From JAVKSL01 sp039583695 (GTDB taxonomy: Bacteria; Actinomycetota; Acidimicrobiia; Acidimicrobiales; JAJPHD01): 43,190 nucleotides of DNA. The position numbers were made by a program, and so were the translations under genes. The stretch covers positions 1 through 43,190 of the forward strand of contig JAVKSL010000015.1 of NCBI GenBank assembly GCA_039583695.1. The letters run 5' to 3'. Shown one piece after another: positions 7,713 to 15,541 of the stretch (the first letter of the stretch is position 1; every line of letters starts with the position of its first letter). The notes below the pieces were generated by a model, which was not told where the DNA came from, made no database searches, and saw only the letters and a program-made list of their open reading frames with translations.

Positions 7713-7739
7713 CGTCACATCTGCTCGGGCTCGAGTGTC
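7713..7739 (+). promoter_or_regulatory. ECF41-type promoter P3, plus strand, no intact target
   Basis: Plus strand: CGTCACA (7713-7719), 16 bases, TGTC (7736-7739), back-to-back with P2. The bases after the -35 (TCTG) match P2. No convincing gene follows on the plus strand up to 8083. Confidence 0.65.
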
Positions 7740-8083
7740 TTAGATACCAGAACGATTTGGTCGTTTCCCGAGCATGGAAGGAGTAGCGAGGTCGACGGCT
7801 GGGCGCGAAGCTTCCCCCCCCCGACCGAGCAGAAGCGCAGATCGGCGCCCGCTGTCACAGCCTCGCCGCCTGGATGTACATGCACCTTGCCCGCCAGCGC
7901 AACAACACCGCCTGAGGATTCGGGGACCATCGGAGAGGATCGCCGTTTGTCGATCGGCTTGCGGTGATCCGCCGGGCATACTCGCGGTGCGCGTCGGCGC
8001 CGCCGCAGAGGGTTGGGTGACTGCGACGACCCATCGAGGAAGAACTTGGAGTGCAGCTCCCACCAGTTGTGCCCACCTGCGGC
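7740..8083. other. Gap of 344 bases downstream of promoter P3
   Basis: No intact gene seen. One plus-strand frame near 7850-7912 reads CHSLAAWMYMHLARQRNNTA and stops; it looks like the end of a real protein but has no readable start, with an 8-base C-run (about 7816-7824) just upstream. It may be the remains of the gene once driven by P3. Confidence 0.4.
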
Positions 8084-8974
8084 TCACTCCTGCGCCGGCT
8101 CCAGGTCGACGATGGCGAGGGTCTCGGGGTCCGCGACCAGCTCGATGCCGACGATCCGGCCTCCGCGGACGGTGAAGTCGAATACCACCATGGGCCGACC
8201 GCCGACCGACACCACCGCACCGGCCAAGCCGTCCACCAAGGTCAACCTGGCGGCTTTGGCGCCGCCAGCGAAGACTCGGGCGACGGCGTCGATGCCGCGG
8301 ACCTCCTCGCTCAGTGCTGGCGCCCCTGCGCTGGCTCTGCTGGTCGCCATGTCGACGGCCACCGCATCAGCACGTAGCATCACGTCGGGATCGAGCAGTC
8401 GCAGCAGAGCAGCGAAGTCGCCCTGGCGGGCCGCGGCGAGAAACGCGGCGACTACCTGGCGCTGGGTGGTCGCAGAGGCGTCGGGGACGGCAGGATTGGA
8501 CTGCATCCGCCGCCGAGCGCGGCTGGCGAGCTGGCGGGCGGCGACGGGCGTCCGCCCCACGATGGGGGCGATCTCCTCGAAGGGGACCGCGAACACGTCG
8601 TGCAGCACGAATGCCAGCCGCTCGGCTGGCGCCAGGGTGTCGAGAACCACCAGGAGTGCCAGACCGACCGAGTCGGCGAGCAGCGCCTCGTCCTCGGGAA
8701 GGGTCACCGCCACCTGCTCGGGGGCCGCGTCGGGGGCGAACTCCCACTTGGTGGGCCGGGCGCGCAGCATGTCCAGGCATATGCGGGCCACCACGGTGGT
8801 CAGCCAGCCGCCGAGGTTGTCCACGGCGTCGGTATCCGCACGGCTGAGCCGCAGCCAGGCCTCCTGGACGGCGTCATCGGCATCGCGGCCCGATCCGAGA
8901 ATCCGCAGCGCCACGGACCGCAGGTGCCCCCGGTGGGCCTCGAAGCGCTGGGCGAGCAGGTCGGGATCGCTCAT
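8084..8974 (-). CDS. ECF sigma factor with SnoaL-like C-terminal domain (ECF41/SigJ type), sigma B
   Basis: A 296-residue paralogue of sigma A. Region 2 has RSVALRILGSGRDADDAVQE and LGGWLTTVVARICLDMLRAR; region 4 has LAPAERLAFVLHDVFAVPFE and VGRTPVAARQLASRARRR; a SnoaL-like domain follows (VVAAFLAAARQGDFAALLRL, GRPMVVFDFTVRGGRIVGIE). WLPEP and DGGGR motifs are again absent. I chose ATG 8974 (MSDPDLLAQRFEAHRG) over more upstream starts because conserved region 2 begins there, a GAGG lies upstream, and promoter P4 (9011-9037) would otherwise fall inside the coding region. P4 differs from the sigma A promoters by a CGTC -10 box. A divergent VOC gene (9058) has the same promoter type. Confidence 0.92.
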   Translation of the reverse strand: MSDPDLLAQRFEAHRGHLRSVALRILGSGRDADDAVQEAWLRLSRADTDAVDNLGGWLTTVVARICLDMLRARPTKWEFAPDAAPEQVAVTLPEDEALLADSVGLALLVVLDTLAPAERLAFVLHDVFAVPFEEIAPIVGRTPVAARQLASRARRRMQSNPAVPDASATTQRQVVAAFLAAARQGDFAALLRLLDPDVMLRADAVAVDMATSRASAGAPALSEEVRGIDAVARVFAGGAKAARLTLVDGLAGAVVSVGGRPMVVFDFTVRGGRIVGIELVADPETLAIVDLEPAQE

Positions 8975-9001
8975 CGTCACATCCTCTGCGTCGGCATCGT
9001 C
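8975..9001 (+). promoter_or_regulatory. ECF41-type promoter P5 (to VOC gene)
   Basis: Plus strand: CGTCACA (8975-8981), 16 bases, CGTC (8998-9001); expected start of transcription near 9006, about 50 bases before ATG 9058 of the VOC gene. It lies in the 5' leader of the sigma B gene. Confidence 0.7.
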
Positions 9002-9010
9002 ATAGCTCTT

Positions 9011-9037
9011 GACGAGACACGTCGGGTCGATGTGACC
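9011..9037 (-). promoter_or_regulatory. ECF41-type promoter P4 (autoregulation of sigma B)
   Basis: Minus strand: GGTCACA (9037-9031), 16 bases, CGTC (9014-9011); ATG of sigma B at 8974. P4 and P5 face each other with predicted start sites almost coincident near 9006. Confidence 0.75.
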
Positions 9038-9057
9038 CACAACTTCAAGGAGTGACC

Positions 9058-9417
9058 ATGACCGACGTTGCAACCACCCAGGGAATCAAGACCGTGCTGG
9101 TGCCTGTGTCCGACCTGGCGGCAGCCAAAGCTGTGTATGCCGCGCTGCTCGGAGCGTCCCCCCAAGCTGATAGCGAATACTACGTCGGCTTCGACGTCGT
9201 CGGTCAGCACCTCGGGCTGCTGCCGGGTGGCGGCCCGCAAGGCCTCACCTCGCCAGTGGCCTACTGGCTCGTGGGCGACATCGAGGCGAAGCTCGCCGAG
9301 TTGACCGCGGCCGGCGCCACCCTCAAAGAGCCCGCAAGCGACGTCGGTGGTGGCCGTCTGGTCGCGACTGTGACCGACCCGGACGGCCACGTTGTGGGGA
9401 TCATGCAGGACCGGTGA
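9058..9417 (+). CDS. VOC (glyoxalase/bleomycin-resistance fold) protein
   Basis: A 119-residue single-module vicinal-oxygen-chelate protein: start GIKTVLVPVSDLAAAKAVYA, then EYYVGFDVVGQHLGLLPGGG, YWLVGDIEAKLAELTAAGAT and the closing strand VTDPDGHVVGIMQD, the usual beta-alpha-beta-beta-beta order in two halves. VOC proteins bind metal and small molecules and act as lyases, dioxygenases or resistance proteins; the substrate is not visible here. ATG 9058 has AAGGAG five bases upstream. The ECF-type promoter P5 upstream puts it in the sigma B regulon, as the small-molecule or redox target gene. Confidence 0.88.
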   Translation: MTDVATTQGIKTVLVPVSDLAAAKAVYAALLGASPQADSEYYVGFDVVGQHLGLLPGGGPQGLTSPVAYWLVGDIEAKLAELTAAGATLKEPASDVGGGRLVATVTDPDGHVVGIMQDR

Positions 9418-9535
9418 TGCCGCTGTCGTCTTCGCTCGCATCGCTTCCGCTCCGCCGGCCTCGATCACGAGGCTACAAACCAGCAGTCGCTTCGCCGTCT
9501 CGGCCGACCCAACCGCCTCACGAAGGGAGTTGCCG

Positions 9536-9874
9536 ATGATCTCCGTTGACTTCGTGACCTTGGACATTCCCGACCCGACCGCCGCGGACGCCTTCTACAC
9601 TACGGCCTTCGATCTGGGTGACCGGGTGTGTGCACGCGGCTCAGAGGCACCAACGACCGGCTTTCGAGGGTTTACCCTCTCGCCGGTCGTCTCGCAGCCT
9701 GTAACGGTCGACCTCATCGGTGCCGCCCCCGACGCCGGAGCGACATCGCTGAAGCCGCGTGAGATCCGCGCCAAGAGGCCGACGGGTACGCGTGCTTCCG
9801 CATCGTCGCGGACCGGGTGCAGGCCTGACGCGAGGCCTGACGCGAGGCCAACGAACTGCCTGGCCGCATACTGA
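9536..9874 (+). pseudogene. Truncated VOC-family protein
   Basis: Starts well (AAGGGAG ribosome site, then ISVDFVTLDIPDPTAADAFY, FTLSPVVSQPVTVDLIGAAP and DAGATSLKP), a VOC protein of a type that normally continues for more than 100 further residues in two modules. After SLKP (about 9760) the sequence turns into unrelated Arg/Pro/Ala-rich residues and ends with TGA at 9874, so only the first quarter to half of the gene is left. The junction is followed by a tandem 12-base repeat (9821-9844). A neighbouring frame reads ADGYACFRIVADRVQA, possibly part of the sequence that replaced the 3' end. Confidence 0.65.
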
Positions 9875-9987
9875 TGCGCGACGGCAATTGGCTACTCTGA
9901 GTATGCGGTCATCGGATACGAACCGTCCGACGCACGCCATCGGACAACCCAGCTCGCCGTCCGGCAGCGGCCTAGTATCGTGGATCA

Positions 9988-10254
9988 ATGAGCAACCCGC
10001 TGGTGCCCGGTGGGGTGGCGCATAAGCTCCCCGCAGATCTGGGCGAGGCGCTGATCGCCAACGTCACGGCACTTGATGCCTGGAAGGACATCACGCCCTT
10101 GGCCCGTAACGAGTTCATTTGCTGGGTCGAGGATGCCAAACAGGAGACGACCCGAGCGCGCCGCATCCGCCGGACCCAGGAGGAGCTGGAGGATGGACAG
10201 CGCCGGCCCTGTTGCTGGCCGGGGTGCAAGCACCGCGAGCGCACAGGAAGATAG
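9988..10254 (+). CDS. YdeI/OmpD-associated-like small protein
   Basis: An 88-residue protein with the YdeI/OmpD-associated C-terminal pattern: LPADLGEALIANVTALDAWK, then ITPLARNEFICWVEDAKQET, TRARRIRRTQEELEDGQRRP and CCWPGCKHR. The family is cytoplasmic; members have been linked to stress and bacteriocin tolerance, but the biochemical role is not settled. The frame appears complete (ATG 9988, TGA 10252-10254) and is one of the few intact genes between 9400 and 11100. Confidence 0.8.
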   Translation: MSNPLVPGGVAHKLPADLGEALIANVTALDAWKDITPLARNEFICWVEDAKQETTRARRIRRTQEELEDGQRRPCCWPGCKHRERTGR

Positions 10255-10339
10255 CGGCCCGGTGAGGAGGGGGCCACCTTCGGTGATCTTGCTCGTGTCG
10301 TAGCGCCCACGGTCGTGCTGTCGCGCGCACAGCTCCGGT

Positions 10340-10566
10340 GGGGCAAGGACCGCTCGTCTCGCGGCGTCAAGAGGACTTCTCGTTTCCCCTACGCGATGCC
10401 CGGCATGGAGCTGAGCGAGCGCGGGGGCGCTTGGACTGGCTGGCGGCTGCCCCGGGGGTCCCCCAACAACTGGTGCTGCGAGAGCTCTACCGGTCCATCT
10501 GCGCTTTGTTCGACAGGGCCAACCCGGGCCGGGCGCCCCCGCCTCAAGTCGGCCAAAGCCGCATAG
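10340..10566 (+). pseudogene. Possible IS605 OrfB/TnpB N-terminal fragment
   Basis: In one frame RLDWLAAAPGVPQQLVLREL then YRSICALFDRANPGRAPP, and in the next frame GRPRLKSAKAA. This matches the pattern of the N-terminal segment of OrfB/TnpB proteins (LAWLAxxPxxxQQxxLRDLD, then a short helix and PRFKSxxR). It is short, shifted and without RuvC or zinc-finger parts, so the call is tentative. Confidence 0.4.
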
Positions 10567-11132
10567 CCCAGCGCCCGCTGGACGAGGCGGGGCTTTGGGG
10601 TGTCGGGCTCCGGCCTCGGCGGCCTGCCAGGACCGCCTGGAAGTGGTCACAGCCCCCCGGCGCACGGCGCTGGGTGTGGTGTGGTCGAGGCCGCTGCCCC
10701 TAGCCCCGACCAGCGTGAGGGTGTAGCGGGACCAGCCGGGGCAAGGCCGGCCTCAACCGCTCCATCGCCGATGCCGGGTGGACGCAAAGCTGACGAGGGT
10801 GCTGCTCGGCGGCGGCGGTCCAGATCCACGCCCGGTAGCAACCAACCAGCCCTCTCCTGTCCGGTCGGCGATTCGCCAGCCAGTTCCGACAGATCCTCAT
10901 CAATGGCGGCTCCAACCGGGATGGGGTCCACCCGGGTGCCAGCCGGCTCCAGGCGCACCTCGAGGCGGTTGCCACCGACAGACAGACGCGAGCGACGACC
11001 GGTCGGAGGGAGATCCCGCCGTCTGGGACGACGGCGGGCGCCGCCGTTGTTGCCCGGTGATCGGCGTCCACGCGCAGATCCTCGATCCCTGCTCGCGGGG
11101 CGTTGGTCGTCTCGGCGCAGCGCTCGAGTCGT
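10567..11132. other. Gap of about 570 bases without an assignable gene
   Basis: No gene supported. A minus-strand frame around 10850-10990 reads VRLEPAGTRVDPIPVGAAID then EDLSELAGESPTGQ, which has coding-like composition but no clear start, ribosome site or family. Probably more decayed DNA. Confidence 0.4.
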
Positions 11133-12365
11133 TCATCGGGCGACGTCGGATCGCGCTCGGCCCGCAACCCCCCGGAGCAGGACGACGGCGACGGCAGCCG
11201 CCGACACTGTCAATGCGGCGAAGCCGGTCAACCCCGTAAACGGCCCGGACGCGTCGACCAGGAAACCGAGCGAAACGAGGATCACGGCGATGGTCAGGTA
11301 TCCGACGAGGTAGAAAGCGGCCACAGTCTGGCCCCGGGCGGCGGGTGAGATGGAGTCGAGCAGGACGGCCTGACTGGCGCGGTGGGTGAGACCCTGGCCG
11401 GCCCCGGCGGCTGCCGCTCCGAGGACGAGCAGCAACGGCTGATGTTGTGACAGCGCAACGGGGAGCACCGCCATGCCGGCGGCGAATACGGCGAGCCCCC
11501 ATCGCATAGCCGGCCCGTTCGCCAGGCGCCGGCTGAGCAGCTGGGCGGCGGCGGACATGGCGAACGCGTCAAACACGATGGCCGCCCCGACAATTGGATC
11601 GGTGGTGCGCAACACCAGGTCAGCGAAGGTCGGGCCGAGAGCGAAGAACATGGCTGTGCCGACCCAGCCGGCCGAGAAGGCCACGGCGGTGCGAACGAAA
11701 AGGGAACGGATTCCGGCATGCACCGACGGACGCCGCAGCCGGCCGAGCCGTACCAAAACCGCCCTCTTCGACGCCACATTGCTCCTCGACGCAGCGGGGG
11801 CATCCCCGGCCGGCACCGGCGACCGGGGGAGGGCCGCCACTCCGGCCAGCCCGGCGGCGAGGACAGCCAGGAACACGATGTAGACGAGGCGGTCGGGCCA
11901 CGGGGCGTAGCGCACGAACAGGCCGCTCACCATCGGTCCGATAGCGAAGCCTCCGACGATGGCCGCCGAAGCCGCTGTCGAGGCCCGCTCGACGTCTCCG
12001 TTCGGTTCGAGGTCGGCCAAGGTCGCCGGGCCAGCGGCGGTTACCGCTCCGCTGGCTATGCCGCTAGCGATCCGCCCGGCGATCAGCCAGCCCAACGCGC
12101 CGGACGTGGCGAAGCAGGTCACGCTGAGGACCCCGAAGCCGAGGGCCGGGACCAGGACCGCCCGGCGACCGAAGAGGTCCGACGCCTGGCCCGCCACTGT
12201 CAGTGTCGCCGCTACGGCAACCACGTAGGCGGCGAAGACGACCGTGAGGGTGGCGGTCGAGAGGTGGTCGGCGCGCTGGTATTGAGGGTAGAGCGGTGTG
12301 GGCAGGTTGGCCGCGGCTAGAACGGCGGCGACGGCGTAGGCGACCGCCCAGAACCGCCATCTCAC
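11133..12365 (-). CDS. MFS transporter
   Basis: A 410-residue major-facilitator membrane protein with about twelve hydrophobic segments. The start (PTPLYPQYQRADHLSTATLT) and the loop 2-3 signature AGQASDLFGRRAVLVPALGF (about residues 58-77) are those of drug/proton-antiporter type MFS proteins, as is RIASGIASGAVTAAGPATLA in helix 4-5. A basic cytoplasmic loop (about residues 205-225) separates the halves. The start is GTG 12365. The substrate is unknown; export of a small toxic compound is the usual role. It reads in the same direction as the SDR gene upstream (12429), 63 bases away, and may share its transcript. Confidence 0.9.
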   Translation of the reverse strand: MRWRFWAVAYAVAAVLAAANLPTPLYPQYQRADHLSTATLTVVFAAYVVAVAATLTVAGQASDLFGRRAVLVPALGFGVLSVTCFATSGALGWLIAGRIASGIASGAVTAAGPATLADLEPNGDVERASTAASAAIVGGFAIGPMVSGLFVRYAPWPDRLVYIVFLAVLAAGLAGVAALPRSPVPAGDAPAASRSNVASKRAVLVRLGRLRRPSVHAGIRSLFVRTAVAFSAGWVGTAMFFALGPTFADLVLRTTDPIVGAAIVFDAFAMSAAAQLLSRRLANGPAMRWGLAVFAAGMAVLPVALSQHQPLLLVLGAAAAGAGQGLTHRASQAVLLDSISPAARGQTVAAFYLVGYLTIAVILVSLGFLVDASGPFTGLTGFAALTVSAAAVAVVLLRGVAGRARSDVAR

Positions 12366-12428
12366 CCGACCACCCTCGGCCTTCCGGTCATTGCGCGACC
12401 GGCTCGCAGCGTCACTCCCCGGACAGGG

Positions 12429-13235
12429 TCACAAGCTGGAATGACCGGCGACGGCCTCCTCTAGGGCATCTTTTCGCTCGGCCAGCATCCGGTCGACCGA
12501 CGCCGGATCGTCGCGGTTCATGGCAATCATCCGGGTGCGGGTTTCGCCACCGCGTATGACGCTGATGTGCCCGTCGATCATGGCTTCAACCACCGCCTCG
12601 GCCACGGCGTCGGGGCCTTCATAGTCGAACCCGTGCTCGGGGCCCGCCTTGGAGCTCTCCATCATCGCCGTCCTGGTTGCGCCGGGGTACACGGTGAGCA
12701 CCCCCACTCCCTCGCCGTAAAGCTCGCGCCGGAGCGCCTCACTGAAGTGGGCGATACCGGCCTTGGTGGCGGCATACACCGAGTAGAACGGCAATCCGAC
12801 CAGCGCTATAGCCGACGACACGTTGACCACCAGACCGTCCCCGCTGGCTCGAAGCGCACCGAGCGCGGCTCGGGTGACCAGGATCGGGGCCGTCACGTTC
12901 AACGCAACCTGAGCCACGACCTCCTCCTCACTGATTCGCTCCAGGCGTCCGGCACGGACGTTGCCGGCGTTGTTCACCAGAACGTCAAGCCCTCCGAAGC
13001 GATCGACGGCCGCCGCCACGACCCTTGCCGGAGCTCCCGCGTCGGTGAGATCGGCGGTCACCACCTGCGCCTCGCCGCCCCCGGCGCGCACCCCGGCGGC
13101 CACTCCCTCCAGCGGCCCCTCGTGACGGCCGACCAAGGTGAGACAAGTTGCGTAAGCAGCGAGGCGCAGCGCCAGACTGGCGCCGATACCGCTTCCTCCC
13201 CCTGTCAGCAATATCGAGCGTCGCTGCAGATCCAT
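12429..13235 (-). CDS. SDR-family oxidoreductase
   Basis: A 268-residue classical short-chain dehydrogenase/reductase, cytoplasmic, NAD(P)(H)-dependent. The Rossmann nucleotide motif TGGGSGIG is at residues 11-18, the NNAGNVRAGRL segment near 88, and the catalytic Ser-Tyr-Lys in VNVSSAIALVGLPFYSVYAA and TKAG (Tyr near 153, Lys four residues on). The VYPGATRTAM segment after the active site is typical. The substrate cannot be told. An upstream GGAGA serves as ribosome site for ATG 13235. The downstream MFS gene suggests a joint role in handling one compound. Confidence 0.92.
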   Translation of the reverse strand: MDLQRRSILLTGGGSGIGASLALRLAAYATCLTLVGRHEGPLEGVAAGVRAGGGEAQVVTADLTDAGAPARVVAAAVDRFGGLDVLVNNAGNVRAGRLERISEEEVVAQVALNVTAPILVTRAALGALRASGDGLVVNVSSAIALVGLPFYSVYAATKAGIAHFSEALRRELYGEGVGVLTVYPGATRTAMMESSKAGPEHGFDYEGPDAVAEAVVEAMIDGHISVIRGGETRTRMIAMNRDDPASVDRMLAERKDALEEAVAGHSSL

Positions 13236-13388
13236 CGCGTTCTCTCTCCTTCAGCTCGGGCGTTCGGAACTTATCTTCGTGCCGAGGGGCCGCGTGTCGG
13301 CGGTGTGGGAGCAGGCTAATCTCCACGCGCAGCGTTCGGATGGCACCGGCGGTCGGGTGGATGGCGAGCTGATCAGCGCTCTGCGCCG

Positions 13389-13745
13389 TTGCCCGTCCTC
13401 CCCGCACCCGGGGAAGCCGACTTGAACCTGATCCTGGCGCTCACTGCCGTGTCCGCCCTCGGCGACATCGGCCGAGGACTCGAGGAGGCGTTCTTCATGT
13501 TCTGGGAGACCGCCTGGGCATTGGTGCTCGGGTTCGGGCTGTCGAGGTCCTGTCGCACCAGCCATGGTCTCGGCGCCTGCGCTCCAAGGCTGGCTGGGCG
13601 GACGCGGCGAGCTATACCATGGCCGACCTCACCATGCTGCGTCGTGAGATGCTCGTGGGCTACCTGATTGCCGGGTTCCTCGCCTCATTAATCCCTTCCG
13701 GGGTATGGAACGCGGTGTTCCTCCATGGGCACGGAGCCTGGACCC
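13389..13745 (+). pseudogene. YraQ/DUF318-type permease remnant
   Basis: Pieces of a multi-pass permease: LEEAFFMFWETAWALVLGFG (about 13475-13535) and, in another frame, DLTMLRREMLVGYLIAGFLA then SLIPSGVWNAVFLHGHGAWT (13622-13742). These correspond to the first membrane helix and a later helix of the predicted permeases related to YraQ/ArsP; the sequence between them is largely missing and the frame is lost. Not functional. Confidence 0.55.
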
Positions 13746-13806
13746 TTCTCGACCGCGGACGCAGCGATCGTCACGGGGGAGCCCGTTCCAGCGGAGAAGA
13801 AGACCG
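13746..13806 (+). pseudogene. Fragment with P-type ATPase TGE motif
   Basis: The short frame TADAAIVTGEPVPAEKKTGS resembles the actuator-domain segment of heavy-metal P1B ATPases (DESxLTGEPVPVEKxxGD). Only about 20 residues match, directly after the permease remnant. It suggests that metal-handling genes were once here. Confidence 0.4.
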
Positions 13807-13920
13807 GATCAGGCAGCGCTGCCGCGTCAGCTCCCCAGCATCGCAAGCCGGCGCGCTCCTCACCGCCGCCGACCTCGGGCATAGCGGCGAGGGAGCCGAG
13901 TGGAGACCGTCGTGCTTGAC

Positions 13921-13962
13921 GAGGCGACCGGCGACGCCGTCGAGGCGACCGGCGACGCCGTC
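13921..13962 (+). repeat. Tandem 21-base repeat, two copies
   Basis: Two perfect 21-base copies that start GAGGCGACCGGC and end GACGCCGTC, at 13921-13941 and 13942-13962, in non-coding or decayed DNA just beyond the 3' end of the MarR gene. Confidence 0.85.
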
Positions 13963-14031
13963 ACGGCGCCGGAATGCCCGCCAGACGCCCGCCCGAGCGA
14001 GGTCACCTGGCGAGAGACGGCCCCGACCGGT

Positions 14032-14505
14032 TCACACGATCGACCTCCGGTCGCAGTCCGCAAGGGCACAAAGCCCAGCGAGCAGCGCTTGGTAGCAAAC
14101 AGGACCGAGAGCTTCCAGGAGGTGCCGCTCGGCGTCCAGGGCTCTGCGGGCCACCGTCTGAGCTTGCTGCCTGCCGTTGCCAGTGGGGTACAGCGGCCGC
14201 CGCCGGGCATCGTCGGGGTCCTGCCGGGACTCGCACAGGCCTGAAGCGATCAGGGTCCTCGCGATGCGTTGGATGTTCATCGGGTCAGTCCCCAGGTCGC
14301 GGGCAAGGCGTCGCACTCCGCTGCCGGGCTGTGCGGCGACGAGACCTAGCAGTGCGGCTTGTGGCGCCGTGAGCTCGAGGTCGGCTAGGTCGGCCTCCCA
14401 CACACGCCGTCGTGCCCGGTGGGCGATGCCCAGGAGGAACCCGAGACCTTGTGGAGCCACATCATCGCCTCCGATCCCAGGACTCGCCTCGGAATCAGTC
14501 GTCAT
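14032..14505 (-). CDS. MarR-family transcriptional regulator
   Basis: A 157-residue winged-helix regulator. The core reads ELTAPQAALLGLVAAQPGSG, VRRLARDLGTDPMNIQRIAR then TLIASGLCESRQDPDDARRR, where the DPDDARRRP wing is typical of MarR. The N-terminal helix (GFLLGIAHRARRRVWEADLA) gives dimerisation. The ATG at 14505 overlaps the TGA of the upstream methyltransferase gene (TGATG), so it is the last gene of the aldolase-CMD-methyltransferase-MarR unit. It probably controls that operon in response to an aromatic or other small ligand; this is inference from position. Confidence 0.88.
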   Translation of the reverse strand: MTTDSEASPGIGGDDVAPQGLGFLLGIAHRARRRVWEADLADLELTAPQAALLGLVAAQPGSGVRRLARDLGTDPMNIQRIARTLIASGLCESRQDPDDARRRPLYPTGNGRQQAQTVARRALDAERHLLEALGPVCYQALLAGLCALADCDRRSIV

Positions 14506-15122
14506 CAATCTTGTGGGAGGTCGCGCTTGGTTGCCCGGGCGAGCACGGCGACGTCGGGGCTGTGCGTGCCCGGTGCGATGACGTGGTCGATACCACGGTC
14601 TCGTAGCTCAAGAGTTTCGACCGAGACCGTCGGAGGCAGCGGTTGGGACAGCCGTTCGATGCTGAGCAGGCGTTCGGGATCGGGGGGACCGTGGCGGCCT
14701 AGGTTGGCGAGGTCGTGGCCGACGACGAAGAGCTGACCGCCGACGACCAAGGCGTTTGCGGCAGTCGCGAGCACCCTCGTCAGGGCCTCGATACCGGGGT
14801 GGAGGTTGGCTACGACGACGAGATCGTAGGACCTGCCTGCTGGTTCCCAGCCCACGACATCGCCGAGGATGGTCTGGATACGAACGCCTGCCTCTTGGGC
14901 CCGTGCATCAGCCTGGGCGAGAGCGACGCGCGAAGCGTCGAGGAGCGTCATGTCCCATCCCTGGGCGGCGAGCCACAGGCTGTTGCGCCCCGGGCCGCTC
15001 CCGATGTCCAGGCCCCGACCTGGTGGCAGCGAGGCGGCCAGCTCGATGAGGAGCGGGTCGGGCTCGGTCGGCCAGGCATGCTCGGAGAAGCGCCTGTCCC
15101 ACATGTCTCCGGCGGGGATCAC
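14505..15122 (-). CDS. Class I SAM-dependent methyltransferase
   Basis: A 205-residue small methyltransferase. Motif I is GRGLDIGSGPGRNSLWLAAQ (about residues 39-58), the acidic end of strand 2 is MTLLDASRVALAQADARAQE, motif II GDVVGWEP, and YDLVVVANLH is strand 4. The architecture is that of small TehB/UbiE-like enzymes; the acceptor is unknown. I chose GTG 15122 because it overlaps the TGA of the upstream gene (GTGA) with GGAGAGG before it; ATG 15104 is the alternative. Its own stop overlaps the MarR start. Confidence 0.85.
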   Translation of the reverse strand: MIPAGDMWDRRFSEHAWPTEPDPLLIELAASLPPGRGLDIGSGPGRNSLWLAAQGWDMTLLDASRVALAQADARAQEAGVRIQTILGDVVGWEPAGRSYDLVVVANLHPGIEALTRVLATAANALVVGGQLFVVGHDLANLGRHGPPDPERLLSIERLSQPLPPTVSVETLELRDRGIDHVIAPGTHSPDVAVLARATKRDLPQD

Positions 15123-15541
15123 TGCCTCTCCGTGGGGGCCGTGCCTGCAGGTGTAGGTGTGTCTATGAGCCCGGCGATGATCTCGATTGCCAACGCGTGC
15201 GCGGGCATCCCCGAGGTGACGAGCGAGGTCTCGGCGACGCCGACAAGCTCGGCAGGCTTCGCGCCGGCACGAAGCGCACCCGGCGCGTGTAGACGGGCAG
15301 GCCCTTCGCGGCCCAAGGCGACGAGCTGGGCGAAGTGCACCAGCTACTGGACTCGCGCCTCGAGGGGGTTGCCGGCGAGCAGCACCCGGCGGAGCTGTTC
15401 GATCGTCTCGACAGCCTCGATCCGCCCGGTGGCCTCGGCGACGGCGATGCGCTCCTCGATGCCAGAGGGCACCGTGGCGAAGACCTCCCGGTAGCGGTCC
15501 CGGATCTCCTCGGCTCGCTGGGGGTTCGAGCCGGTGCTCAC
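15119..15541 (-). pseudogene. CMD-family protein interrupted by an in-frame TAG
   Basis: Carboxymuconolactone-decarboxylase family protein of about 140 residues without the CxxC pair. The first part (15541-15347) reads RAEEIRDRYREVFATVPSGI, IEAVETIEQLRRVLLAGNPL, EARVQ; then TAG (15344-15346); then in the same frame LVHFAQLVALGREGPARLHA, KPAELVGVAETSLVTSGMPA and the stop TGA. The family has QQ or similar at this point, so CAG to TAG is the likely change. The frame is otherwise undamaged and both ends keep 4-base overlaps with the neighbours (GTGA at each side), so the break looks recent, or is a sequencing error. A GTG directly after the stop could restart translation. Confidence 0.8.

Noticed and set aside
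9821..9844. Tandem 12-base repeat as an attachment site
   Set aside because: Two short copies only, with no integrase or tRNA nearby; more likely slippage at a deletion junction.
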